From Rhodopseudomonas infernalis (GTDB taxonomy: Bacteria > Pseudomonadota > Alphaproteobacteria > Rhizobiales > Xanthobacteraceae), in contig NZ_JAJNAL010000043.1 in NCBI RefSeq assembly GCF_022271405.1, positions 1 through 39,925 of the forward strand: DNA of 39,925 nt. The letters run 5' to 3'. This document shows positions 16,466-24,328 of this stretch, one piece after another. How positions within the stretch are numbered: the stretch's first letter is position 1; each line of letters begins with the position of its first letter. The notes below the pieces were generated by a model. The model was not told the DNA's origin. It saw only the letters and a list, made by a program, of their open reading frames with translations, and ran no database searches. A program made the position numbers and the translations under genes.

Positions 16466-16799
16466 TTCGCTTCGCTCGCAATGTCCGGGGAGGCGGTCCA
16501 CTGCGCTCACGTTCGTCATTCCGGGATGCGCTGCGTAGCAGCGCAGGCCCGGAATCCATATCCCCTGTGCCCCTTATGGCGCACCCACGCTGAGGCCCGC
16601 GGACTACGCTGGCGCAGGGCTTATGGATTCCGGGCTCGCGCCAAGAGGCGCGCCCCGGAATGACGAACGGGAGACAGTGACCGCGGCCCGAGAGGCTCCG
16701 GCGTCCTGTCAGCATCTTGTCAGCCCCGGCCGCCTAGTTTGGCGGTCGAACGTGGGCCCGCCGGGTGCCGCGGTGGCAAGCAGTTCTCCAGTTGGATCA
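16466..16799. repeat. intergenic region with family-B repeat and family-A fragment
   Basis: The 334-bp gap holds a half-copy of family A (TTCGCTTCGCTCGCAATG, about 16467-16484) and a full family-B inverted repeat (16514-16665). Then come about 135 bp directly upstream of the metal RND operon that should contain its promoter. I could not place -35/-10 boxes with confidence. 'TGTCAGCATCTTGTCAGC' near 16707-16724 is a short direct repeat that could be an operator. Confidence 0.6.
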
Positions 16800-17912
16800 A
16801 TGCGTCGTCTCTGTCCCTTTGTGGTCGCAATCGCGGTGCTGGCGCTTGGCGGCCGGCCTGATGCCGCGCGCGCCGGCGACGAGCTCGCGATCTCGGCCGT
16901 GCAGGCCGAGCGCGTCGGGATCGAGACGTCGCCGCTTGAGCAGCAGCCGGCGCCCGCGGGCCTCAGCTTCCCCGGCAGGATCACCGTGCCGCCCGATCGC
17001 GTGCGGCTGATGAATGCGCAGCTCGGCGGTCGCATCGAGCGGCTGCTGGTGCGCACCGATCAGACGGTGAAGGCCGGCGACCCGCTCGCCGAAATTCAGA
17101 GCCCGGCGCTGGCCAACGCCCAGGCGGAGTTTCTCGTCGCTGCCAACAAGGAGCGGCTGCTCAAGACCAATCTCGATCGCGAGGAGCAGCTCGCGCCTTA
17201 CGGCGCAGTGCCGAAGAAGCAGGTCATCGTCACCCAGAGCGAATACGATCAGGCCCGTGCCACTGCCGCCGAGCGCCGCGCGGCGCTGCTGCATGTCGGC
17301 ATGACCGAGGCGGCGATCGACAAGCTCACCACCACCCAGAAGCTGGATCCGCGGCTGACTTTGACCGCGCCGATCGACGGCGTCGTGCTGGAAAGCGCCA
17401 CCACGCCGGGCCAGACCGTCGAGGCGCTGGCGCTGGTGTTCCGGCTGGCGCAGCTGTCGCCGCTGTGGGCCGAGGTGCAGGTGCCGGCGCTGCGCGCCGA
17501 AGACTTCGCGGTCGGCGCCCGCGTCACGCTGAAGGGCCACGACTGCACCGGGCGCGTGGTGTCGATCGGCTCGAGCGTCGAGCCGACCTCGCAGACCGTG
17601 ATCGTGCGCGCGCAGTTCGACGATCCCGACACCGACCTGCGCCCCGGCCAGATGATCGAGGCGCAGATCACGTCGGCGACCAGCGGCAAGGCCGAATGGC
17701 GGGTGCGCAGCGGCGCGATGGTCCGGCGTGGGCCCGAGGCTTATGTGTTCGTGCAGACCAATGCGGGCTTCGTCGCCACCCCGGTGAAAGTGCGCGAAGA
17801 GCTGCCGGCCTTCGCGGTGGTGAGCGGCAGCTTCCGCGGTGACGAGCGCATCGCGGTGCGCGGCGTCGCGGCGCTCAAGGGCGCCTGGCAGGGGCTCGGC
17901 GGGGTCGAGTAA
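16800..17912 (+). CDS. heavy-metal RND periplasmic adaptor (CusB/CzcB-like)
   Basis: A 370-residue adaptor from ATG 16800, selected because the signal peptide MRRLCPFVVAIAVLALGG starts there; the longer frame comes from repeat DNA. It has the lipoyl motif RIERLLVRTDQTVKAGDPLAEIQSP (about 79-103), an alpha-hairpin with LANAQAEFLVA, a second lipoyl half (LTAPIDGVVLESATTPGQTV) and C-terminal barrel/proximal domains. There is no His-rich or Met-rich N-terminal metal site like that of CusB. It directly abuts the HME-type permease, whose ATG immediately follows its stop. It belongs to a cation-export complex; the metal cannot be read from the sequence. Confidence 0.9.
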   Translation: MRRLCPFVVAIAVLALGGRPDAARAGDELAISAVQAERVGIETSPLEQQPAPAGLSFPGRITVPPDRVRLMNAQLGGRIERLLVRTDQTVKAGDPLAEIQSPALANAQAEFLVAANKERLLKTNLDREEQLAPYGAVPKKQVIVTQSEYDQARATAAERRAALLHVGMTEAAIDKLTTTQKLDPRLTLTAPIDGVVLESATTPGQTVEALALVFRLAQLSPLWAEVQVPALRAEDFAVGARVTLKGHDCTGRVVSIGSSVEPTSQTVIVRAQFDDPDTDLRPGQMIEAQITSATSGKAEWRVRSGAMVRRGPEAYVFVQTNAGFVATPVKVREELPAFAVVSGSFRGDERIAVRGVAALKGAWQGLGGVE

Positions 17913-20900
17913 ATGCTCGCGCGTCTGGTCGAGTTCTCGCTCGCGCATCGCCTGCTGGTGGTGCTGGCGACCCTGCTGATGATCGGCGCCGGCATCGTCG
18001 CGGTGCGCGGCCTGCCGATCGACGCCTTTCCGGACGTCTCGCCGGTGCAGGTCAAGATCATCATGAAGGCGCCGGGCATGACGCCCGAGGAGGTCGAGAC
18101 GCGGGTGACGACGCCGCTCGAGCTCGAGATGCTTGGCATCCCCAACAAGACCATCCTGCGTTCGACGACGAAGTACGGCCTCGCCGACGTCACCATCGAT
18201 TTCGCCGACGGCGTCGACATCTATTGGGCGCGCAATCAGGTCGCCGAGCGGCTCGCCTCGGCCATGAAGGACATGCCGGACGGCCTCTCCGGCGGCCTCG
18301 CGCCGATCACCACGCCGCTCGGCGAGATGTTCATGTTCACCATCCAGGGCGGCGATCTGTCGCTGGCCGAGCGTCGCACGCTGCTCGACTGGACGATCCG
18401 TCCGGCGCTGCGCACGCTGCCGGGTGTCGCCGACGTCAATTCGCTCGGCGGTTATGTGCGCAGCTTCGAGATCATCCCCGACAACCTCGCGATGGCGGCG
18501 CGCGGCATTTCGATCGACACGTTGCAGAAAGCCGTCAAGGCCAACAACCGCAACGGCGGCGCGGGGCGTCTGTCCGCCGGCGAAGAGGTGCTGCTGGTCC
18601 GCGTCGACGGCCAGGTCCGCACGCTCGACGATCTGCGCAACATCGTGCTGGCGTCGCGCGACGGCGGCATGGTGCGGGTGCGCGACGTCGCCGAAGTCCG
18701 CATCGGAAGTATCACCCGCGCCGGCGCAGTGACGCGCGACGGGCAAAGCGAGGCGGTGCAGGGCTTGGTGCTCGGCCTGCGCGGCGCCAACGCCCGCGAT
18801 GTCGTCGAGGCGGTGCGCGCGAAGTTCGCCGAGCTGCAGCCGACGCTGCCCAAGGGCGTCGTGCTCGACGTGTTCTACGACCGCGGCGACCTGGTCGGCC
18901 GCGCCATCAAGACCGTGTCGAAGTCGTTGATCGAAGCCGTCGTGCTGGTGATCGTGCTGCTGATCCTGTTCCTCGGCGACTGGCGCGCCGCGCTGGTGGT
19001 GGCGCTGACGCTGCCGTTGTCGGCGCTCGCGACCTTCGAGCTGATGCGCTGGGCCGGGATGTCGGCCAATCTGATGAGCCTCGGTGGCCTCGCGGTGGCG
19101 ATCGGCATGCTGATCGACGCCGCCGTCGTCGTGGTCGAGAACATCGTGTCGCATCTGACGCACGATCGCCACGCCGCCCATGTGCCGCTGCTGCACCGGA
19201 TCTATCAGGCGCTGCGCGAGGTCGTGGTGCCGGTGACGTCCGGCATCGTCATCATCGTCATCGTGTTCCTGCCGCTGCTGACGCTGCAGGGATTGGAGGG
19301 CAAGCTGTTCATCCCGGTGGCGATGACGATCGTGTTCGCGCTCGGCTCGTCGCTGCTGCTGGCGCTGACGGTGATTCCGGTGCTGGCCTCGCTGTTGCTG
19401 AAGACCTCCGGCCACGGCGACACCTGGCTGGTGCGCAAAATCAGCGCCGGCTACACGCCGGTGCTGCGCTTCGCGCTGCGCCGCGAGAAGACCGTGCTGG
19501 CGATCGCGGCGATCGCGCTGATCGGCACCGTGTTCGCCTACGGCCAGCTCGGCAAGATTTTCATGCCGACGATGGAGGAGGGCACGCCGATCGTCAGTGT
19601 CGAGAAGCTGCCCTCGATCAGCCTCGAACAGAGCATCGATCTCGACCTCAAGATTCAGAAGGCGATCATGGCGGCCGTGCCGGAGGTGCGCAGCATCGTC
19701 GCCCGAGTCGGCTCCGACGAGATCGGGCTCGATCCGATGGGGCTGAACCAGACCGATACCTATGTGATCCTGAAGCCCGAAGAGGAGTGGCGGCGGCCGC
19801 ACGACAAGGAGTGGCTGCTCGGCGAGGTCCGCAAGGCGCTCGCCGAATTCCCCGGCATCGGCTTCAGCTTCACCCAGCCGATCGAAATGCGGGTGCAGGA
19901 GATGATCATCGGCGCTCGCGGCGACGTGGTGGCGAAGATTTTCGGCACCGACATCGCCACGCTCAACAGCCTTGCCGAACAGATCACCGCGACGCTGAAG
20001 ACCCTGAAGGGCGCCGAGGACGTTCGCACCACGCTGAACAAGGGCTTCGAGTACTACAGCGTCAAGATCGACCGCCTGCAGGCCGGCCGGCTCGGGCTCG
20101 ACGTCGATCAGCTCACCGAGGCGCTGCGCGCGCAGATCGACGGCGAGGGCGTCGGCATCGTGGTCGAGGAGGGCCGCCGCACGCCGATCACCATCCGGGG
20201 CAGCGAAGCGCTGCGCCAGTCGCCGGCACGGCTCGCCGGCCTCAGCCTCGTGCTCGCCGACGGCAAGTCTGTGCCGCTCACCAACGTCGCGCGGCTGGAA
20301 CGGATCGACGGCCCGGTGAAGATCGACCGCGAGAACGGCAAGCGGCTGGCGCTGGTGATGAGCAACGTCACCGGCCGCGATCTGGTCGGCTTCGTCGACG
20401 AGGCTAAGGCGGCGGTCGCGGCGCATGTCAAACTACCCGAAGGATACAGCATCGTCTGGGGCGGCCAGTTCGAGAACCAGCAGCGCGCCGCGGCGCGGCT
20501 CGGCATCGTCGTGCCGATCGCCTTGGCTTTGGTGTTCCTGCTGCTGTTCACCACGTTCGTGTCGCTGCGCCAGTCGCTGCTGGTGTTCGTCAACATCCCG
20601 TTCGCGCTGGTCGGCGGCGTGTTCAGCCTCTTGATCTCCGGCGAGTATCTGTCGGTGCCGGCCTCGGTCGGCTTCATCGCGCTGCTCGGCATCGCGGTGC
20701 TCAATGGGCTGGTGCTGGTGAGTTACTTCAACACGCTGCGCGGTCAGGGGCTGCCCCCGGACGAAATCGTGATGCTCGGCGCGCAGCGCCGGCTGCGCCC
20801 GATCCTGCTCACCGCCAGCATCACCGCGTTCGGCCTGGTCCCGCTGCTGTTCGCCACCGGTCCCGGCGCCGACGTGCAGCGGCCGCTCGCGATCGTGGTG

Positions 20901-20993
20901 ATCGGCGGGCTGGTGTCGTCGACGCTGCTGACGCTGGTGATCCTGCCGGTGCTGTATCGCCGCTTCGGCATCGTCTCGGAGGGCAAGCGATGA
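17913..20993 (+). CDS. heavy-metal efflux RND permease (CusA/CzcA family)
   Basis: A 1026-residue HME-class RND pump. TM4 reads AIGMLIDAAVVVVEN: the positions equivalent to CzcA Asp402, Asp408 and Glu415 are Ala396, Asp402 and Glu409. The loss of the first Asp is as in CusA (AxxDAAxVMIEN-type), suggesting a non-CzcA-type specificity, perhaps monovalent Cu/Ag. CusA-like methionine ladders are not obvious, so the metal remains open. N-terminal motifs of the family include PIDAFPDVSPVQVKI and TTKYGLADVTIDF. It is followed, with ATGA overlap, by a DUF3240 gene. The operon starts at 16800 with its own regulatory region. Confidence 0.93.
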   Translation: MLARLVEFSLAHRLLVVLATLLMIGAGIVAVRGLPIDAFPDVSPVQVKIIMKAPGMTPEEVETRVTTPLELEMLGIPNKTILRSTTKYGLADVTIDFADGVDIYWARNQVAERLASAMKDMPDGLSGGLAPITTPLGEMFMFTIQGGDLSLAERRTLLDWTIRPALRTLPGVADVNSLGGYVRSFEIIPDNLAMAARGISIDTLQKAVKANNRNGGAGRLSAGEEVLLVRVDGQVRTLDDLRNIVLASRDGGMVRVRDVAEVRIGSITRAGAVTRDGQSEAVQGLVLGLRGANARDVVEAVRAKFAELQPTLPKGVVLDVFYDRGDLVGRAIKTVSKSLIEAVVLVIVLLILFLGDWRAALVVALTLPLSALATFELMRWAGMSANLMSLGGLAVAIGMLIDAAVVVVENIVSHLTHDRHAAHVPLLHRIYQALREVVVPVTSGIVIIVIVFLPLLTLQGLEGKLFIPVAMTIVFALGSSLLLALTVIPVLASLLLKTSGHGDTWLVRKISAGYTPVLRFALRREKTVLAIAAIALIGTVFAYGQLGKIFMPTMEEGTPIVSVEKLPSISLEQSIDLDLKIQKAIMAAVPEVRSIVARVGSDEIGLDPMGLNQTDTYVILKPEEEWRRPHDKEWLLGEVRKALAEFPGIGFSFTQPIEMRVQEMIIGARGDVVAKIFGTDIATLNSLAEQITATLKTLKGAEDVRTTLNKGFEYYSVKIDRLQAGRLGLDVDQLTEALRAQIDGEGVGIVVEEGRRTPITIRGSEALRQSPARLAGLSLVLADGKSVPLTNVARLERIDGPVKIDRENGKRLALVMSNVTGRDLVGFVDEAKAAVAAHVKLPEGYSIVWGGQFENQQRAAARLGIVVPIALALVFLLLFTTFVSLRQSLLVFVNIPFALVGGVFSLLISGEYLSVPASVGFIALLGIAVLNGLVLVSYFNTLRGQGLPPDEIVMLGAQRRLRPILLTASITAFGLVPLLFATGPGADVQRPLAIVVIGGLVSSTLLTLVILPVLYRRFGIVSEGKR

Positions 20994-21295
20994 GTGCTGT
21001 GGTGCTGACCCTGATCGCGCCGGCCGTGCTGAAAGACGAGGTGGTCGCCGCAATGCTGGCGCATCCGCCGACAGCGGATGCCGGCTTCATTGCGCGCGAA
21101 GTCGAGGGCTACGGCCACAACGCCGATTTCGACAGCGTGGTCGAACAGGTGCGCGGCCACACGCTGGCGGTGGAAATCGTCGTCGCGCTGCCGGAGCCGG
21201 AGGCGCGTGGGCTGCTCGGCGTGCTCGGCGAGGAACTCCCTGGCCGCGGCATCGTCTGGCGAATGATCGCGGTGAGCGCCGCCGGCATGGTATGA
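20990..21295 (+). CDS. DUF3240 small cytoplasmic protein
   Basis: A 101-residue protein overlapping the RND permease stop by 4 bp (ATGA). It resembles the PII-like ferredoxin-fold DUF3240 proteins, which occur next to CzcA/CusA-type pumps: VLTLIAPAVLKDEVVAAML at the start, GFIAREVEGYGHN and LAVEIVVALPEPEARGLLGVL later. It probably monitors or modulates the pump in the cytoplasm, but no biochemical role is established that I can name. Translational coupling to the permease is the main functional clue. Confidence 0.8.
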   Translation: MSAVVLTLIAPAVLKDEVVAAMLAHPPTADAGFIAREVEGYGHNADFDSVVEQVRGHTLAVEIVVALPEPEARGLLGVLGEELPGRGIVWRMIAVSAAGMV

Positions 21296-21333
21296 TCGCC
21301 GGCGCCGCTTGGCGAACGACCGCAATCGCGTTA

Positions 21334-21349
21334 GATATATTCGAATAAT
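21334..21349. promoter_or_regulatory. SqrR/BigR-type operator, site 2
   Basis: GATATATTCGAATAAT, identical over 16 bp to site 1 at 11162-11177. It overlaps the upstream candidate ATG (21348) of the methyltransferase gene, which argues that translation really starts at 21402. It should place the methyltransferase-rhodanese pair under the same repressor. Confidence 0.75.
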
Positions 21350-21401
21350 GGAATTTAACGACGTTGCGCGGCCCTGCCGCGTCGACGCAGCCGAGGCCCT
21401 C

Positions 21402-21878
21402 ATGGTCGCTTCCGATCCGTCCCGCCCCAACGTGTTGCCCTGGCCGCCGATGCTGCTGGCCGGCGCGGCGCTGGCGTCGATCGGCCTCGGCGCGCTGCTG
21501 CCGCTGCCCGCGCCGAATGCGCCCTGGGTGTCGCTGCTGGGCGGTGCGCTGGCCGTGCTCGCGCTCGGCCTCGATCTGTGGGCGATCCTGACGATGCGCA
21601 GTGCCCACACCAACATCCTGCCGCATCGCGCCGCCGACCGGCTGGTGAGCTGGGGTCCGTTCCGCCACAGCCGCAATCCGATCTATCTGGCCAACACGCT
21701 GCTGCTGATCGGAATCGGGCTCGCTTTCGGCAATGCCTGGTTCATCCTGTTTGCGCTGCTGTCGGCGCTCGCGGTCGACCGGCTGGCGATCCGCCGCGAG
21801 GAGCGCCATCTCGCGCAGCGCTTCGGCGGCGACTGGACCGACTACGCCGCCGCGACGCCGCGCTGGCTGATCCGATGA
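21402..21878 (+). CDS. ICMT/PEMT-like integral membrane methyltransferase
   Basis: About 158 residues with four hydrophobic segments and the C-terminal ICMT/phospholipid-methyltransferase signature: LVSWGPFRHSRNPIYLANTL, then RLAIRREERHLAQRFG and DWTDYAAATPRW. Such proteins use S-adenosylmethionine to methylate lipid-phase substrates; the bacterial substrates are mostly unknown. I use ATG 21402 (GAGG ribosome site); ATG 21348 lies inside the predicted operator. A rhodanese gene follows 23 bp downstream, so the pair is probably co-transcribed and controlled by the persulfide-responsive repressor. Methylation of a thiol or persulfide as a detoxification step is a speculative reading. Confidence 0.82.
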   Translation: MVASDPSRPNVLPWPPMLLAGAALASIGLGALLPLPAPNAPWVSLLGGALAVLALGLDLWAILTMRSAHTNILPHRAADRLVSWGPFRHSRNPIYLANTLLLIGIGLAFGNAWFILFALLSALAVDRLAIRREERHLAQRFGGDWTDYAAATPRWLIR

Positions 21879-21901
21879 CCCGTTTTCCCAAGGAGAGTTG
21901 A

Positions 21902-22294
21902 ATGACCACGAGCGTCAAACAGTTGATCGAAGCCGCCAACGCCGCAGTGCCGCGGGTGAACGCGGATCAGGCGCGCGAGCTGATGGCCCAGGGCGCCGTG
22001 GTGATCGACGTGCGCGACGCTCCCGAGGTCGAGACCACCGGCAAGATCGAGGGCGCGCTGCACATCTCGCGCGGCATGCTGGAATTCCGCGCCGATCCCG
22101 ACTCGCCGATCCACGACAAGCGGCTCGCCCGCGACAAGCCCGTGCTGATCTACTGCGCCTCCGGCGGCCGCTCGGCACTGGCCGGCAAAGCCTTGCAGGA
22201 CCTCGGCTACGCCCACGTCTACAACCTCGGCGCCTTCAAAGACTGGTCCGAATCCGGCGGCGCCATCGAGAAGCCGATCGAAGGCGGCATGTAA
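21902..22294 (+). CDS. single-domain rhodanese (sulfurtransferase)
   Basis: A 130-residue rhodanese domain with the catalytic loop CASGGRS (Cys85), which carries the persulfide, preceded by VLIY. The N-terminal VIDVRDAPEVETTGKIEGAL motif is also typical. No signal peptide is seen, so it acts in the cytoplasm. A strong AAGGAGAGTTGA ribosome site precedes the ATG. It follows the ICMT-like gene by 23 bp and is probably in the same unit, downstream of the SqrR/BigR-type operator. Rhodaneses transfer sulfane sulfur between glutathione persulfide, thiosulfate and proteins, consistent with a persulfide regulon. Confidence 0.93.
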   Translation: MTTSVKQLIEAANAAVPRVNADQARELMAQGAVVIDVRDAPEVETTGKIEGALHISRGMLEFRADPDSPIHDKRLARDKPVLIYCASGGRSALAGKALQDLGYAHVYNLGAFKDWSESGGAIEKPIEGGM

Positions 22295-22316
22295 GGGCGG
22301 CTTCCCGCTCCTCCCT

Positions 22317-22361
22317 TTCGTAATTCCGGGTTCGCCGCTGCGCGGCGCCCCGGAACGACGA
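22317..22361. repeat. short palindromic repeat, family B variant
   Basis: TTCGTAATTCCGGGTTCGCCG...GGCGCCCCGGAACGACGA is a degenerate, shortened family-B unit immediately after the rhodanese gene and may terminate it. Confidence 0.65.
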
Positions 22362-22406
22362 GGGCGTTGTTGCTTCGGCGCTGGTAGCTGCTTCAAAAGA
22401 AGAGTT

Positions 22407-22560
22407 CGTCATTCCGGGGCGCGCGAAGCGCGAACCCGGAATCCATATCCCCTGGTCCCTCGTTGTGGCGGAGCGTTGGTAACAGCCTTCGTGCGTCGTC
22501 ATCAGCGCTGCGGCGTATGGATTCCGGGCTCGCGCCAAGAGGCGCGCCCCGGAATGACGT
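22407..22560. repeat. palindromic repeat, family B
   Basis: CGTCATTCCGGGGCGCGCGA...GGCGCGCCCCGGAATGACG is a full-length copy with the 'ggaatccatatcccctgg' core, between convergent genes (rhodanese and histone H1-like). Confidence 0.8.
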
Positions 22561-22566
22561 GAGTGT

Positions 22567-22598
22567 TGGTGCTGCGCCGGTCGGGCGGCGCAGCACCA
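22567..22598 (-). terminator. hairpin downstream of histone H1-like gene
   Basis: A 12-bp perfect stem TGGTGCTGCGCC / GGCGCAGCACCA with an 8-nt loop, about 15 bp past the minus-strand stop at 22613. No clear U-run follows, so it is a candidate terminator only. Confidence 0.5.
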
Positions 22599-22612
22599 GC
22601 GTCGGCGACGCC

Positions 22613-23158
22613 CTAACGCTTGGATTTCGAGGTCTTCGATTTCGAAGCCTTGGACTTCGAAGTCTTCGACTTCGCACCCTTGGACTTCGCACTCTTGGCC
22701 TTCGCCGCTTTGGCTTTGGGGGCACTCGACTTCGCGGCTTTAACCGCGCTCGATTTCGTAGCTTTGGCCGGTTTCGACGGGGCTTTCTTGGCGGCTGCCT
22801 TCGTCGTGGTCGCGTTCGCGGCCGGCTTGCTCGAACCGGCCTTGCTCGCGCCCGCCTTGCCCGCGCTGGTTTTGGTCTTCGCGGCCGACTTGGCTGGCGA
22901 TTTCGGTGCTGTCTTGGCTGCAGCCTTCTTCGCAGCCGGCTTCTTCGCCGTCCCGATCAGGCCGGCTTTTGCGGCGCTGGTTTTGGCCGGTGCGCCGGCG
23001 AGGCGTTGCACGGCTTTCTTGGCGGCGGCCTTGGTGATCGCGGCGGCGCCGTCGATCACCAGGTCGATCAGGCCGTCGACCAGCGGCTTAGGCTTGGCGT
23101 CGGGCTTTGTTGCGCTGTCGTCGGTCGGTGGCGCGTCGTGCCGGGGAGTGTCGTCCAC
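22613..23158 (-). CDS. histone H1-like Lys/Ala/Pro-rich protein
   Basis: About 181 residues from GTG 23158, chosen because of the GCGGAGGATCACCA ribosome site; the longer frame to 23461 runs antisense to another small gene. The N-terminus is acidic, then a hydrophobic helix-like segment follows (PKPLVDGLIDLVIDGAAAI). After that come roughly 130 residues of Lys/Ala/Ser repeats (AAKKA, KSKTSKSKASKSK), as in bacterial H1-like or AlgP-like nucleoid proteins. It probably binds DNA or polyphosphate/RNA nonspecifically. The repeat DNA (ttcgacttcg units) is prone to length variation between strains. Confidence 0.8.
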   Translation of the reverse strand: MDDTPRHDAPPTDDSATKPDAKPKPLVDGLIDLVIDGAAAITKAAAKKAVQRLAGAPAKTSAAKAGLIGTAKKPAAKKAAAKTAPKSPAKSAAKTKTSAGKAGASKAGSSKPAANATTTKAAAKKAPSKPAKATKSSAVKAAKSSAPKAKAAKAKSAKSKGAKSKTSKSKASKSKTSKSKR

Positions 23159-23254
23159 TGGTGATCCTCCGCAGTGTTGCCGGGCTGGTCGCGATGATCT
23201 GTTGGAACGATGCCGCGCGACGGCCTTTAAGGCGATGAAACAAGGTATCACCAG

Positions 23255-23455
23255 ATGTCCGACATCACCACTTTGTTCCAGGCCCTGGCGCCGCTGTCGT
23301 TCCTGTTGGCGCTCGTCGTGTCTGCCGTGATGGCGATCGTGCTGATCGTCCGCCGGTTCGGCGGACTGATTTCGCGCCGGCCGCGCGTGGTGCGGACGGC
23401 GCGTCACCATGACGTCGTTCGCCAGATGACCGTCCGGCGCAAGCCGCCGCGCTGA
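23255..23455 (+). CDS. small single-pass membrane protein
   Basis: A 66-residue protein. One hydrophobic helix (about 11-35, APLSFLLALVVSAVMAIVLIV) is followed by a strongly basic tail (RRFGGLISRRPRVVRTARHHD...RRKPPR), predicting the tail in the cytoplasm. An AAGG-type ribosome site lies upstream. I do not recognise a family. It is divergent from the histone-like gene and convergent with the gene at 23477. Confidence 0.6.
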   Translation: MSDITTLFQALAPLSFLLALVVSAVMAIVLIVRRFGGLISRRPRVVRTARHHDVVRQMTVRRKPPR

Positions 23456-23476
23456 CGTCAAGCCGCCGCGACGGCG

Positions 23477-23935
23477 TCAGCGCGTCAGGAATTTGTACGC
23501 CACCACGATCGCCACCAGCACGGCGAAAATCAGCAGCGCCGGAATCGGCTTGCGTCCGCCGGGCGGCAGCGGCCGGGCGCCGCGATCGGCCGGGCGGGCC
23601 GGCGCGGGCTTCGGCGGCTTCTGGAAGCGCACCACATTGTCGACCGGGACCGCGCCATCGCTCGCCGCCGCCGTGCGCGGCTCCGGCTCCGGCGCGTCGC
23701 CGGTGCCGCCCATGTCGCTGTAATACGCCTGATAGGTCTCGCGCACCGCGATCGTCTTGGACTCGATCTCGCTCATGCGGTCGAGCCGCTCGCGATAGTC
23801 GTTCAGCACCTTCTGGGCGTTGTCCGGCAGCGTGTCGAAGCTGCCCAGCTTGGCCATCATCAGCCAGGTGGCAAAGTCCGCCTCGGCCCGGGTGCGGGCC
23901 TTGCGCGCGATCGTGGTGCTGGGCTTGGCGGCCAT
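23477..23935 (-). CDS. hypothetical C-tail-anchored protein
   Basis: A 152-residue protein from ATG 23935 (ribosome site ACGGAG). The N-terminal half is helical and charged (ARTRAEADFATWLMMAKLG, RERLDRMSEIESKTIAVRET). The middle is Pro/Ala-rich and disordered. A single hydrophobic helix (ALLIFAVLVAIVVAYKFL) ends the chain, giving a tail-anchored topology. I do not recognise the family; the sequence gives no enzymatic motif. Confidence 0.7.
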   Translation of the reverse strand: MAAKPSTTIARKARTRAEADFATWLMMAKLGSFDTLPDNAQKVLNDYRERLDRMSEIESKTIAVRETYQAYYSDMGGTGDAPEPEPRTAAASDGAVPVDNVVRFQKPPKPAPARPADRGARPLPPGGRKPIPALLIFAVLVAIVVAYKFLTR

Positions 23936-24121
23936 GATGCTCCGTTCGGTCGTCTCTCGGGATCGCTCGGATTGATGGCGATCGTGCGACCAGTGACTTG
24001 AATAGCCGAAAACCATCCTCGGTGTCAGGGGTTCTGCGGTTCGCCGGCAAAACGGCGCAGCGCACTGGCGGATCAGCGGTATGATCGCTACATTGGGTCG
24101 GCGAGGCTGCGTTTCGCGTCA

Positions 24122-24258
24122 GGAGCCATATATCCCCGGGGCCTTATCGATCCTTCCGGGAACTGTCCCTGGCCGGGTCCGTGGACCCGGTCACATGGTG
24201 CCCACCTACTTTCGTAGGGAACTCCGGGATCGAGCGCTTCAACGGTTATCGTGGCTTC
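24122..24258 (+). ncRNA. ssrS: 6S RNA (SsrS)
   Basis: The segment can fold into a long hairpin. The closing stem is GGAGCCA.../...TGGCTTC, the inner stem CGATCC/GGATCG, and the apical stem CCGGGTCC/GGACCCGG. Central unpaired regions include 'cacctactttcgtaggga'. The purine/pyrimidine pattern and position immediately upstream of the 5-formyltetrahydrofolate cyclo-ligase gene are the classic 6S RNA arrangement. 6S RNA mimics an open promoter and sequesters the housekeeping RNA polymerase in stationary phase. The ends are estimated from the stem, not mapped. Confidence 0.75.
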
Positions 24259-24328
24259 GCACTGTTTCCGTCTTCGGCTGGCAATGTCCTCGGCTTTTCC
24301 CGGCCGCAGCCTCCGCCTATAAGCGGGA

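Noticed and set aside
16797-20426. Very long antisense open frame (about 1209 residues) opposite the metal RND genes
   Set aside because: Its composition is His/Arg/Asp/Gln-rich low-quality protein without motifs, as expected for the antisense of a GC-rich gene; the plus-strand pump genes are unmistakable.
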